Positions 1 through 11,869 of a stretch of DNA of 64,000 nucleotides are shown here, in pieces. The notes under the pieces are model-generated. The model saw only the letters and a program-made list of their open reading frames with translations. It was not told the DNA's origin and made no database searches. Positions within the stretch are counted from its first letter, which is position 1. Every line of letters begins with the position of its first letter. The stretch spans positions 191,795-255,794 of the forward strand of contig NW_003314393.1 in the NCBI RefSeq assembly GCF_000143415.4, given 5' to 3'. Both the position numbers and the translations under genes were made by a program. Source of the DNA: Selaginella moellendorffii. Taxonomy: Eukaryota > Streptophyta > Lycopodiopsida > Selaginellales > Selaginellaceae.

Positions 1-2006
1 CCCAACTTTTGTGACTTGCAGGGTGCTCTTGATCCTTTGTTGCATAGCCACAAGGAAACAATGGAAACCCACAAAGGTTCTTATTGCCTTGGAATGCAAG
101 TGGAAACCGAGTGTTTAAATTGTATGCAGTTGGGACCAATCCGCTTAAGTTGTTGAATGAAACATTAAAGGCTGACAAAGGCAATTCCCCAAACTCGTTT
201 GGGATCCTGCCTTGGAGCATGTTCCAGGATAAGTCAAGCGACTGAAGCTTTTTCAAGCTGGAAAGGTTGAGAGGTATGGCACCGGTGAACTGGTTGTGCG
301 AGAGGTTAAGATGCATTAGTCCAACCAGTTGCCCAATTTCTTCTGGGATGACACCCTCGAGAGAGTTGCTTGAGATGTCCAATGAAGTCATGTTGTTTGC
401 AACAACGATCGTTGTCCGATCAAACTGTATCCTTGCGTCGTTGACTATGATGACCAGGCTCAACTCTACCCCTGTGTAAATGCCAAGATTCAAATCCCCA
501 CTCGTGTTGCCCTTGAAACCTTGAAACTTCCAAAGCACGCGTGGCAGCTGCCCTGTGAGCTTATTGTTTGACAGATCTAGAATTTGGAGCCAAATGAGAT
601 TGGTGGTGCAATCTGGAATCTGCCCAAACAGCTTGTTGTATGCAAAAGACAATATCATAATTCCTGACCAGCTGCAAGTTTCTTGACTGTGAAATGGTTC
701 CTACTATAGTCCATGACTCTGAGATAAGTGGAATTCAAGCTTTTTGCTGGAATTGTGCCGCTCAACGTGTTGTTGGAAATGACAAAGAAGACCAAGCTTG
801 TCAAGTTACTCAAGTCAAGCAGCACCTCACCCGTGAAATTGTTCTGCGCAAAGTTGACAACCTTGAGCTGGGAGCAATTCCCTAGCCTTGAGCTAATCTC
901 TCCCTGGAACTCGTTCGTTGAGAGATCCAAGTAAACCAGGTTAGTGCATGCACCAAACGTTGGCATTTTGCTCCGTATCAAGTTTCCATGGAGGTCGAGA
1001 TAGCCAAGATTGGTGCATTTGTCGAGTGGAGGAACTTCATTTCTGAGATAGTTGTCACTCAAGTCAAGTATCTCAAGACGATCCAGCTGGCTAATGCCTT
1101 TTGGAATGCTTCCATCTAGATAGTTTTTGTTGAGGTGCAATTGCTGGAGAGCCTTGATCTCTGTGATCGAATGCGGAATGCTTCCTGTCAGGCTGTTAAC
1201 GTCCAAGCGAAGTAGTACAACAGGAGAAGACGCATTAAACATGGGAATGTTTCCTGTAAAGTTGTTGTAATGGAGCTCTAGGTGCGTTAGAGATGGCATG
1301 CCCACCATAACATCCGAAGGAATCGATCCGTTGAGAAAATAGTTTTGCGATAGTCCCAACCACTTTAGCCTACGAAGACCAGCAAAAGAGCCAGGTAATG
1401 GGCCATATAGAAGGTTGTCAGACATGTCTAGAAATGTGAGGTGCGAAAGGTTTCCAAGAGTGATTGGTATAAGCCCCTCCAAATTGTTTGTAAAAAGTGA
1501 TAAACTTTCCAATTTCTTGAGCTTACCCAGCGATGGAGATATAGAGCCCATTAAGGTGTTGTTTTCCAGACTGAGGAACCGCAGCTTGGAGCAGTTCCCA
1601 ACACTCGATGGAATAGACCCGCTCAAGAAATTATCAGATAGCCAGAGCTCAGTGAGATTCTGGAGCTGCCCTAATGTTGCTGGAATATGGCCAGTCAATT
1701 GGTTCCCTCTCAAGTTGAGCTCTGTGAGTGAGGAGCAATTTCCGAGGGTGGTAGGAATTTGCCCCATTATTTTAGATGGAGCTCTGAAAGATATGAAAGC
1801 TGCCCAAGCCTTGGCGTGAGAGTTCCCACCAAGGCTTCATCAAGATCCACAGAGGATAGATGTATGGACACTACTTGGCGTTTAGAATTGCAACTAATGC
1901 CTCTCCAGCTGCAAATCCCATCCTTGCTTCCTTCATGCCAGTTAGAAAAGGTAGAATTGCTTTGGAACATGCCTTGCTTGAACTCCAGTAGAATTTCCAT
2001 GTCCAT
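1..2006 (-). pseudogene. LRR receptor-like protein pseudogene, left inverted copy
   Basis: Minus-strand copy of the LRR receptor-like protein gene at 9565-11767, running off the left window edge. The readable part has an LRRNT-type start (SNWHEG...CSWRGISC), then about 14 plant-type LRRs (LxxLxLxxNxLxGxIP) in the segment 655-1767. Two frame breaks are present: one near 1767, where the first LRR block stops with HLK-stop just before MGQIPTTLGN, and one near 655. Both breaks are shared with the right copy, so the gene was already broken before it was duplicated. In life the family are plasma-membrane receptors without a kinase, used in immunity or development. The arms are nearly identical; the only difference I noticed in the LRR block is C/T at about 1153 versus 10391 (Ser versus Leu). 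Confidence 0.85.
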
Positions 2007-2308
2007 GATCTTATACAAAAGAAAGAAAACCTTAAGAGTTTCATTTCAGAATCATGTGATCATACATCAGACGACAGATTCATGCCAAGTGCGAAGAGAA
2101 GTACGATGCCCCAGAGTCATGGTCTGTTGTCAAAGTCATGCAACTACAAGTTTTTATCTTGATTGGCAAGCATGCTGTGCTGACTATGCTGCTGTGCTGA
2201 CTGGCAACCATGCCATGTTTGACACCACACCATAAAAGTAGTGTTGCCATGTCTGTAAAGCATGAATAATAGAGAGTAACTCTTGCTCATATGTGGAATA
2301 ATGTTGTT

Positions 2309-2710
2309 CTATGTGGAATAATGTTGTTCGTCTAAGAAAATCTTCACAAACTCATGAAGATAATGCCCAAATACCTCCATCATCAACCGAGTAAATGTGG
2401 CTGGTGCATTCGTCAAACCAAACGGCATAACTGTAAACTCAAAATGCCTGAAGCTTGTGTTAAATGTGTGAAACACAAAATCCCTAGGCCCCAAAGTGGA
2501 GCCAGAAGGGTGCCACGTGGTGGTGGCTGAAGCAAAAGCCAAACGAGCGTAACACATTTAGATTGAAAGCTCCGACTTGAAAGGTTGAGAGCGGGAGTGG
2601 AACTCCCAACGAAGTGCTCGAGGAACAAGCACGAAGTGAGTGATAAGTGAGTCTCTAGAAAAGGGACACAAGAGGACCAACACATGACACATGGAAGAGT
2701 TTAAGATGGA
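2309..2710 (-). mobile_element. gypsy RT fragment plus part of an LTR (left side of the inverted region)
   Basis: Minus-strand reading gives HFEFTVMPFGLTNAPATFTRLMMEVF, a Ty3/gypsy reverse transcriptase block, ending in EFVKIFLD and then jumping to EQHYST (the RNase H region). About 2460-2710 is the inner end of an LTR related to 7248-8601. Compared with 8330-8745 it differs by roughly 5 percent, whereas the adjoining LRR arm is almost identical. It is therefore an older gypsy copy abutting the recent duplication, not part of it. Confidence 0.7.
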
Positions 2711-4344
2711 TGTAAGCGACTAAATTTTCCATTCTACTTTAGTCACTTAACCACACTTCCGATCACTTGGAGGAGTCTCATTCACAACCTCCATAAGTCC
2801 CATTCAGGACTTGGGACTTGCTAATCCCAAGAATGGCATCCATGCCACTCAACACTTACACCTGGTCCAAGTGCTCCACGTGTCCAGTCCCAAGACCGAC
2901 ACCCAAAGGTGCCACTGGCATATCGGCCCGTTACGCTAAGGCCATGCCCATTCACCTTTGCCGCACTAGTGGTCCAATACCACTTGCATCACAATCCCGT
3001 CTCTCCAAGACTGGACCATCCGTCCACGAGTGGTCATCCTAGATCCACTCCTTAGCATCCTTAGGATGCCCACAGACATGGGGAATAGCCTTCCCCAATA
3101 TCCCTTTGTCAGTTCCTACCAAATCCCTATGGCCAACACTGCCACTAGATCAAGGCCCACCGGCCCGATCACTAAGTCCCATGGTCCTCTGGGACTTCCA
3201 CACCATGTGACTGTATCCTTAGTCACTACATTAGAGGACTGTTCCTCCTCCTTTCCCCCATTTGGGACTCCGGGACAACATTTCGGAACACCGCGGGCCT
3301 ACGCAAGCCCCGTGGGTACTCTCCCCACCTTTCGCCTTTAGGTGCTCTAGCCATGGGCTTAGAGCGAGGTTCCGTTGAGCCACGCCTGGTATCCAAGTAG
3401 GTAGTGCCACCCACACTTGGACTGGGAGCATCGGCCAGTCGATCTCCCGGGGGAACTAGAGCCGGCTCTTGAACACTTCACCAAGCTACCCCGCTTGTCG
3501 GTCTGTGTTCACTCTAGTCTTGGACTTCCCAGTGGGCAGCTCATCACCCAACACTAGGTCCGGCCTTCCTGGGCCAAACTGGCCTTTCCTGGCCAAACTG
3601 GCTCCACTGCAGTCCTCCCCCTACTATACTTTTGGAGCTCACCAAACCCCCCAGGGTCTGGGAGACGAACGCTTTGGGCTTTCACCCTCTCAGACTCGAA
3701 CTCCGACTCGGACTCGGACTCGGACTCGGACTCGGGCTCGGGCTCAGTCTCAGCCTCGGCCTCGGTCTCGTTCTCGGTCCCGATCTCGGTCCCGGTCTCG
3801 GTCTTGGTCTCGGTCTCGGTCCCGGTCTCGGTCTCGACTTCGGACTCCATCTCGGACTCCATCTCGGACTCCATCTCGGACTCCATCTCGGGTCCATCTC
3901 GGACTCCATCTCGGGTCCATCTCGGACTCCATCTCGGGTCCATCTCGGACTCCATCTCGGACTCCATTTCGGGTCCATCTCGGGTCCACCTCGGACTCCA
4001 TTTCGGGTCCATCTCAGGTCCACCTCGGACTCCATCTCGGACTCCATCTCGGACTCCAACTCGGGTCCATCTCGGACTCCACTTCGGACTCCAACTCGAG
4101 TCCATCTCGGACACTTCCACGTGTCATGTGTTGGTCCTTTTGGGTCCCTTTTTGGAGCCTCGCTTTTTGCTCGCTTCGTGCTCGTTCCTCAAGCACTTCG
4201 TTGGGAGTTCCACTCCCGCTCTTGACTTTTCAAGTCGGAGCTTTTGGTCCAAACGTGTTACGCTCGTTTGGCTCTCGCTTCAGCCACAACCACGTGGCAC
4301 CCTTTCCGGCTCCACTTTGGGGCCTAGGGATTTTGTGTCTCACA
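2711..4344. mobile_element. Solo LTR A, 1.63 kb, flanked by ATGGA
   Basis: Begins TGTAAGCGAC and ends in TCTCACA (TG...CA). It is flanked on both sides by ATGGA (2706-2710 and 4345-4349), a clean 5-bp target duplication. No internal domain or second LTR follows, so it is a solo LTR left by LTR-LTR recombination. It holds the GC-rich 12-bp minisatellite and the shared LTR core CTTTGGGCTTTCACCC. By comparison with 26839-34373, where this core reads antisense to the element, the parent element was probably on the minus strand. The insertion site is inside the minisatellite of an older LTR. Open frames here (Ser-Arg, Thr-Pro-Ser-Arg repeats) come only from stop-free repeats. Confidence 0.85.
3690..4110. 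repeat. 6/12-bp minisatellite inside LTR A
   Basis: Tandem units of the type TCGGACTCCATC, TCGGGTCCATC and TCGGTC. The first part is a 6-bp array (CTCGGA/CTCGGT) and the second part a 12-bp array. Related arrays lie in the other LTRs at about 8010-8365, 26930-27200, 33317-33587 and 63630-63860, on either strand. The array has no stop codons in several frames and creates long false frames. Confidence 0.9.
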
Positions 4345-4529
4345 ATGGAGTCTAAGATGGACCCGACAAATATTGCCAATGCATTAAGTCTGACTTCCAT
4401 CATGAGTTCAAGCAATTTTGTCAAGAATGGATGGATGCACCAACAAAAGAGGAGCACGAGGCAAAGGCAAATGAATGCTTCCTGTCAGGCTGTTAACGTC
4501 CAAGCGAAGTAGTACAACAGGAGAAGCCC
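4345..4529. other. Patchwork of short copied fragments
   Basis: After the ATGGA target duplication, 4350-4367 is old LTR minisatellite. 4368-4470 copies the 5' exon of the SWIM gene (compare the reverse complement of about 6175-6275). 4471-4526 copies about 55 bp of the LRR pseudogene (compare about 1183-1229). At 4530 the SWIM-transposon end begins. The joins share a few bases (for example AATG), as expected of template switching during break repair. Confidence 0.75.
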
Positions 4530-6480
4530 GTGTAGATTTTGAACTTATGAGTTGAGTTCACAACTTCTCAAACACAAGAAACACATTGGCTCATCTTGAA
4601 CCAACATTTTTTCATCTTTCCAATTTTGATTTAATTTATATTTCTAAGTAAATTAATAAAATACAAATAAAAATATAGATCTGAACATTAAAAGCTATCT
4701 AAAAACACTTCTCAAGCTTCGCAACTGTAAGGCTTGCTTGTGGATGTGATAGTTGATCTTAGGATCTTGATTTAGTTCTTGCATAAAAATGTAATAAATG
4801 TGCTTGTAGGCTAAATATATCTTTCCCTTATTCTCCCTCTGTGTAAAATTTGGATAGGTATAGGATGGATTTTTGTAGATTTTGACAGTGTAGCTCGTAT
4901 CATTTGACAACTCAATCACAACAACAAACTCCTTAACCATAGCATTGATGTAATTTATCTTTGTGATTGTGCATTTCAACTCTTTTGCCAACTTGATCTT
5001 CTCTTGCGTACTTTTCAAAATGGAAGACTTATATTGTATAGCTTTCCCATTCCTAGCTGGTCGTGTATGCTATTCTAGTGTTGACATTGGTGGCATAACA
5101 ATATCAATAGCAACATTTGAGGAAGTCTTCAGCTTGAAACCTATTCTCTCCAGACTTTCAATCTTTTCTTTCAAAAGATTGCAGCTTCACTCAACTAGTC
5201 ACTCCTTTGGCACAGAATTTAACTTTAAAATAATTGAGCTGTGGATCCCACTTGTATGAGTAACTTCAATTCCACAATAGTAAATCTAGCTTGATTGGCG
5301 GCCCTTTACCCCTAGATCTTGACAGCCCCAGAAACATGGCACTACTAAAGAACTTGAACTTGAGTGCACAAATGCAAGACATTGACTTTGACTCTCAATC
5401 ATTTTAGAGCAACTTGCATTGCTCTTGGCACTGACTCTTTGAATTGCCCAATTAATACTAGAAACTAGCTCACAAGCAATAACCTTCTCAACCTTTAGCA
5501 TCGGACTTACTTATCTAACAAATAGCACCTCCTCCACTCCATGTTCCTTAATTCTTCTTTGGTGCCATTTAACAGAATGGTAGTCAAACTTTGGATAGTG
5601 AGGGTTGGAAGGAGTGATGTTTGGCCCATTAAATGTTTGCTGACACTTCATACGGGTTGTCTTTGTGTCCCCAAGTGGTTCATAATTTGATTTTATAAGA
5701 GTTCTAGCAACAACTTCTTCCACCATCTTAGACATTGACTCTATTGCTAGTGTTGTCCTTTTATCAACCCACTCTCGAAGCCTATCTAAGTTTAGACCTA
5801 TATTAGCAAACTTTGTTTTCTATGCAACCAAAGCTTTTGATGACTACTCAAGAGATCTAGTGAGGTCGGAGAGCATAGCTTTGTAGAGGGACACTTTTCC
5901 TTTCCCGGTTTTAGCTCTCCAACTTTAATATTTGCTCTCAAAGAGATTAATTGTTGGTGTAAGTGCAATATCATCAAATGGTTGATCCTAGGAAAAATAC
6001 AACATTTAAATGTAACAAGAAAGAAAATGAAAGAAAGTTTACATGGAAAATATAATGGCCCTATTGAAACATTTGAACTTTCCACTATGCAAACTAACAT
6101 TCCATCTGTGGAAGGTGTTCAATTAACACTTTGTCTCCTTCATACCACCATATATGCATCTCATTTGCCTTTGCCTCGTGCTCCTCTTTTGTTGGTGCAT
6201 CCATCCATTCTTGACAAAATTGCTTGAACTCATGATGGAAGTCAGACTTAATGCATTGGCAATATTTGTTAACACTCTTTGCTCAAAGAAACTCACAATT
6301 CTTCTCTTTACCTTGTAACAGCTGACTTTTATCATGTCCAAACATTTGCCACACAGCCAACCAATGAGCACTAGTAGTATTTGCCATGAAACCACAGAAG
6401 TTAGGTTTCTTCCAAGTTCGCTTTTCAACAGCCTTAGAAATACATGTCCAAAATATAGTTTGAGTTTGGAAATCTTAAAT
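4530..6480 (-). mobile_element. Relic of a SWIM-protein transposon (element 1 family)
   Basis: Starts GTGTAGATTTTGAACTTATG, matching the left end of element 1 at 51782. It then follows element 1 colinearly: TTGGCTCATCTTGAACCAA palindrome at about 4588, decayed SWIM coding region (4695-5018 and on to about 5800), intron near 5990, and 5' exon to about 6430. The coding frame is broken by several stops and shifts, and the MTase half is absent. It ends without a recognisable second terminus. Identity to 51782-53530 is high over the whole length by eye. Confidence 0.8.
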
Positions 6481-6881
6481 CTTGAATTCAGTTATAGCTA
6501 TAGTTAAGTTGCACTACAACCTATAGAAAGAATGGGTATAATGTAAACCAGTATGGTGTCCTTAAAAAATGAAAAGCCACTTACTTGTGATCATAAACAT
6601 AGGCTCCCATAATTGACTAACCTAAAACTCATTCCATGTGGTCAAAATGGATCTAGGAATTAGTTAAGTCCCCATCTCCATCCATATCCATTTGCTATAC
6701 AAAGTCTACACTAGAAGCAGTTTACAATGGTGAGCAGGGGAATGGTTTACCTTTAACTCTTTTGAAGGTTGGTATAGGAAGGGCCTTCGGGAAGAAAATT
6801 GTGATTGACGAGCCTCTTATATTTGTGGGGATACATAATTACATTTTGGACAAAATAAAGATCACCTGAAGTATTGTTAGG
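6481..6881. other. AT-rich DNA, nothing recognised
   Basis: No open frame, repeat or terminus that I can assign. It lies between the SWIM relic and the short gypsy LTR. Confidence 0.5.
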
Positions 6882-7160
6882 TGTCAGTTTTGACCATATG
6901 GTCAACATTGGTCAAAGGGAGGCTCAAGGGTATAAGGGACTTAACCTACCCTAGGGCTCATACTATAGCAACAGCACAATGGAGCTTTTGAGGTAGTTCA
7001 GGGGTGGTTGGGTGGTGAGGAACCTCAAGAGGTGGCATAACATAGTCTAGGGAGATTAGATCTTTGTCTTTTTGTGCCGGATCATAACATTCCTCTGATA
7101 CCAATGTTATGATCCGGCATAAAAAGACAGAGATATAATCGCCCTAGACTATGCTATGCC
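6882..7160. mobile_element. Short gypsy LTR (about 207 bp) facing an inverted LTR end around a primer-binding site
   Basis: TGTTAGGTGTCAG...GATCATAACA (about 6882-7088) is a complete short LTR of the same family as 49437-49646 and the copy at about 23827-24006. It is followed by TTCCTCTGATACCAA, the reverse complement of a Met-tRNA primer-binding site. An inverted LTR end then follows (TGTTATGATCCGGCATAAAA, 7106 to about 7160). The two LTR ends and the binding site form one large palindrome. Confidence 0.75.
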
Positions 7161-9345
7161 ACCTTTTGAGGTTTCACCAAGATTGATTTGAGGAGTGGAT
7201 ATTATCAGATTGCAATGGATGATGTATCTATTTCCAAGATAGCATTTTGTAAGCGACTAATTTTTCTATTCTACTTTAGTCACTTAACCACACCTCTGAC
7301 CACTTGGAGGAGTCTCACTAACAACCTCCATAAGTCCTATTCCGGACTTGGGGCTTGTTATCCTCAAAAATGGCATCCATGCCACTTAACCTTTGCGCTT
7401 GGTCCAAGTGCTCCACGTGTCCGATCCCATGACCGACACCCGACATATTAGCCCGTTACCACCAACATATTAGCCCATTACACTAGGCCATGCTCAGTCA
7501 CCTTGGTCACATCAGTAGTCCAACACCACTTGTATTGTGATCTCGTTTCTCAAAGATTGGGCCATCCGTCCATGAGTGGTCATCCTAGATTCACTCCTTA
7601 ACACTCTTTACTCTCCCCGCCTTCTGCCTTTGGGTGCTCTAACCATGGGCTTAGAGTGAGGTTCCATTGAGCCATGCCAGGTATCCAAGTAGGTAGTGCC
7701 ACCCATACTTGGACTAGGAGCATCGATTATTCAATCTCCTGAGGGAACTATAGCTGGCCCTTGAACATTTCACCAAGCTAACCCACTTGTTGGTCTGTAT
7801 TCACTCTAGTCTTGGACTTTCGAATGGTTAACCCATCACACAACACCTGGGCATAGCCTTCCTGGGCCAAACTAGCCTTTTCTAGCCAAATTGGCTCCAC
7901 TGGTATCCAACCCCCACACTCTCCCTACTATACTTTTGGAACCCCTTGCAGCTCCCCCCCCCCCCGGGGGACGATCGCTTTGGGCTTTCACCCAACTGCC
8001 TATATTAGTATTCGGACTCGGACTCGGACTTAGTCTCGGTCTCAACCTTGGTCTCGGACTTGATCTCAGTCTCGGTCTCAGTCTCAGTCCCGATTCCATC
8101 TCGGACTCCATCTCGAGTTCATCTCAAACTCCATCTCAGACTCCATCTCGGGTCCATCTCGGGTCCATCTCGGACTCCATCTTGGGTCCACCTCAGGTCC
8201 ACCTCAGGTCCACCTCCGGTCCATCTCGGATTCCATCTCGGGTCCACCTCGGGTCCATCTCAGACTCCATCTTGAACTCCATTTCGGGTCCATCTCGGGT
8301 CCATCTCGGACTCCATCTCAGACTCCATCTCGGGTCCATCTCGGGTCCATCTTAGACTCCATCTCAAACTCTTCTATGTGTCATGTGTTAGTCCTCTTGT
8401 GTCCCTTTTCTAGAGACTCACTTATCACTCACTTCGTGTTTGTTCCTCGAGCACTTCATTGGGAGTTCCACTCCTGCTCTCAACCTTTCAAGTCGGAGCT
8501 TTCAATCTAAATGTGTTACGCTCGTTTGGCTTTTGCTTCAGCCACCACCACGTGGCACCCTTTTGGCTCCACTTTGGGGCATAGGGATTTGGTGTTTCAC
8601 ATATTTAACACAAGCTTCAGGCATTTTGAGTTTACAGTTATGCCATTTGGTTTGACGAATGCACCAGCCATATTTACTCGGTTGATGATGGAGGTATTTA
8701 CGCATTATCTTCATGAGTTTGTGAAGATTTTCTTAGTCGATATTTTTGTTTTCAACAAGAATATGGAGGAGCATAAGGTGCATTTATGCAAGGTTCTTTT
8801 GTTACTCCATAACAACAAACTTTATATGAAGAAGAGAAAATGCAAGTTTGCAAAGTTAGAGGTGAAATATCTAGGCCATATTGTGACATCTAAGGGTGTC
8901 AAGACGGATCTAAGGAAGGTAGCTATGGTGGAGAATTAACCTACGCCAACTTCAGTGGCCGAGTTACACATTTTTCTTGGTATAACTAGTTACTACCAAT
9001 GTTTCCAGCATAAATTTGTAGAGGTGGCTATTCCTTTGACACGGTTGTTACGCAAGAATGTGCCATTCGAGTGGAAGAAGCCACAAGAGGAGAGTTTTGT
9101 GGTGTTGAAACAATTGTTGAGCGAGGCTCAAATTTTGTGCAATGTTGATCCATCAAAACTTTACGAGGTGACATATGATGGCAAGTGGTTATGCATTAGG
9201 AGGATTTCTTATACAAGAGGGACAATCTATTGCATATGAGAGTCAAATTTTGAATCCTGCAGAACAACATTATTCCACATATGAGCAAGAGTTACTCTCT
9301 ATTATTCATGCTTTACAGACATGGCAACACTACTTTTATGGTGTG
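7161..9345 (+). pseudogene. gypsy pol fragment (RT to RNase H), split by solo LTR B
   Basis: Plus-strand reading: [25 protein letters not shown] up to 7247, then solo LTR B, then NTSFRHFEFTVMPFGLTNAPAIFTRLMMEVF from 8607. It continues through EVKYLGHIVTSKGV and an RNase H part (LYEVTYD; EQHYSTYEQELLSIIHALQTWQHYFYG). The RT catalytic YxDD box is altered (LVDI), and stops occur at about 8938 and 9237. The pol sequence breaks off at about 9345, where it meets the 5' flank of the LRR pseudogene. It belongs to the family of 47799-49435. Confidence 0.85.
7248..8601. mobile_element. Solo LTR B, 1.35 kb
   Basis: TGTAAGCGACTAA...GGTGTTTCACA, homologous to solo LTR A. It is inserted into gypsy RT between codons for SKIAF and NTSF. 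Flanks are CATTT (7243-7247) and TATTT (8602-8606), a 5-bp target duplication with one change. It contains a C-run, the core CTTTGGGCTTTCACCC (about 7978-7993) and a minisatellite. Confidence 0.8.
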
Positions 9346-9564
9346 GTGTCAAACATGGCATGGTTGCCAGTCAGCACAGCAGCATAGTCAGCACAGCATG
9401 CTTGCCAATCAAGATAAAAACTTGTAGTTGCATGACTTTGACAACAGACCATGACTCTGGGGCATCGTACTTCTCTTCGCACTTGGCATGAATCTGTCGT
9501 CTGATGTATGATCACATGATTCTGAAATGAAACTCTTAAGGTTTTCTTTCTTTTGTATAAGATC
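9346..9564 (+). other. Remnant 5' flank of the LRR gene
   Basis: Joins gypsy pol directly to the LRR frame. It contains a 12-bp near-tandem repeat (AGTCAGCACAGCA). No signal-peptide exon can be found here. The same junction occurs inverted at about 2007-2236. Confidence 0.5.
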
Positions 9565-11767
9565 ATGGACATGGAAATTCTACTGGAGTTCAAGCAAGGC
9601 ATGTTCCAAAGCAATTCTACCTTTTCTAACTGGCATGAAGGAAGCAAGGATGGGATTTGCAGCTGGAGAGGCATTAGTTGCAATTCTAAACGCCAAGTAG
9701 TGTCCATACATCTATCCTCTGTGGATCTTGATGAAGCCTTGGTGGGAACTCTCACGCCAAGGCTTGGGCAGCTTTCATATCTTTCAGAGCTCCATCTAAA
9801 ATAATGGGGCAAATTCCTACCACCCTCGGAAATTGCTCCTCACTCACAGAGCTCAACTTGAGAGGGAACCAATTGACTGGCCATATTCCAGCAACATTAG
9901 GGCAGCTCCAGAATCTCACTGAGCTCTGGCTATCTGATAATTTCTTGAGCGGGTCTATTCCATCGAGTGTTGGGAACTGCTCCAAGCTGCGGTTCCTCAG
10001 TCTGGAAAACAACACCTTAATGGGCTCTATATCTCCATCGCTGGGTAAGCTCAAGAAATTGGAAAGTTTATCACTTTTTACAAACAATTTGGAGGGGCTT
10101 ATACCAATCACTCTTGGAAACCTTTCGCACCTCACATTTCTAGACATGTCTGACAACCTTCTATATGGCCCATTACCTGGCTCTTTTGCTGGTCTTCGTA
10201 GGCTAAAGTGGTTGGGACTATCGCAAAACTATTTTCTCAACGGATCGATTCCTTCGGATGTTATGGTGGGCATGCCATCTCTAACGCACCTAGAGCTCCA
10301 TTACAACAACTTTACAGGAAACATTCCCATGTTTAATGCGTCTTCTCCTGTTGTACTACTTCGCTTGGACGTTAACAGCCTGACAGGAAGCATTCCGCAT
10401 TTGATCACAGAGATCAAGGCTCTCCAGCAATTGCACCTCAACAAAAACTATCTAGATGGAAGCATTCCAAAAGGCATTAGCCAGCTGGATCGTCTTGAGA
10501 TACTTGACTTGAGTGACAACTATCTCAGAAATGAAGTTCCTCCACTCGACAAATGCACCAATCTTGGCTATCTCGACCTCCATGGAAACTTGATACGGAG
10601 CAAAATGCCAACGTTTGGTGCATGCACTAACCTGGTTTACTTGGATCTCTCAACGAACGAGTTCCAGGGAGAGATTAGCTCAAGGCTAGGGAATTGCTCC
10701 CAGCTCAAGGTTGTCAACTTTGCGCAGAACAATTTCACGGGTGAGGTGCTGCTTGACTTGAGTAACTTGACAAGCTTGGTCTTCTTTGTCATTTCCAACA
10801 ACACGTTGAGCGGCACAATTCCAGCAAAAAGCTTGAATTCCACTTATCTCAGAGTCATGGACTATAGTAGGAACCATTTCACAGTCAAGAAACTTGCAGC
10901 TGGTCAGGAATTATGATATTGTCTTTTGCATACAACAAGCTGTTTGGGCAGATTCCAGATTGCACCACCAATCTCATTTGGCTCCAAATTCTAGATCTGT
11001 CAAACAATAAGCTCACAGGGCAGCTGCCACGCGTGCTTTGGAAGTTTCAAGGTTTCAAGGGCAACACGAGTGGGGATTTGAATCTTGGCATTTACACAGG
11101 GGTAGAGTTGAGCCTGGTCATCATAGTCAACGACGCAAGGATACAGTTTGATCGGACAACGATCGTTGTTGCAAACAACATGACTTCATTGGACATCTCA
11201 AGCAACTCTCTCGAGGGTGTCATCCCAGAAGAAATTGGGCAACTGGTTGGACTAATGCATCTTAACCTCTCGCACAACCAGTTCACCGGTGCCATACCTC
11301 TCAACCTTTCCAGCTTGAAAAAGCTTCAGTCGCTTGACTTATCCTGGAACATGCTCCAAGGCAGGATCCCAAACGAGTTTGGGGAATTGCCTTTGTCAGC
11401 CTTTAATGTTTCATTCAACAACTTAAGCGGATTGGTCCCAACTGCATACAATTTAAACACTCGGTTTCCACTTGCATTCCAAGGCAATAAGAACCTTTGT
11501 GGGTTTCCATTGTCTCCTTGTGGCTATGCAACAAAGGATCAAGAGCACCCTGCAAGTCACAAAAGTTGGGAGGACTTCCTCTTCCGTGAGGCTTCAGTGT
11601 GGGCATTTGGCTGCGGTGTGTTTATTGGCTTTTGGGTCACATTTTTAGGCATCACGTTCTGGGACAGCCTTCAAAGTTGGAGGTATAAGCTTCGGGCAAA
11701 GGAACATGAGGACGCATCTATTGGCCTCAGCATACCTTCATTTCTTCCTCGTCTTGGCAGTTCTTAA
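9565..11767 (+). pseudogene. LRR receptor-like protein pseudogene, right inverted copy
   Basis: From the ATG at 9565: LRRNT-like cap (LLEFKQG...NWHEG...CSWRGISC), then a broken first LRR block ending in HLK-stop (9802). The main LRR array is 9804-10916 (MGQIPTTLGNCSSL...), and a second array with the C-terminal domain is 10913-11767 (LSFAYNKLFGQIP...). The tail has the typical receptor-like protein order: NLSGLVPTAYNLNTRF, a GNKNLCGFPLSPC cap, one membrane helix (WAFGCGVFIGFWVTFLGITFW) and a short basic cytoplasmic tail without kinase. A normal signal peptide is missing because the gene is fused to a retroelement fragment at 9345. Two frame breaks (about 9800 and 10910) need repair for a full protein, so I call it a pseudogene. 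The breaks are shared with the left copy. Confidence 0.85.
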
Positions 11768-11869
11768 GAAATGCTAACTTGTTAATCCAGAACTCAAATG
11801 AAAAAGCTGATGAGCAATTGACCTCCATGAGTCTAGGTCGTGGTGGATTCAGAGGCTTTACTCTGATCA

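Noticed and set aside
3469-4512. Long overlapping frames rich in Ser-Arg, Thr-Pro-Ser-Arg and Asp-Ser repeats (also 7891-8355, 26890-27204, 33277-33591, 63532-63885)
   Set aside because: They are stop-free translations of the LTR minisatellite in several frames on both strands, not proteins.
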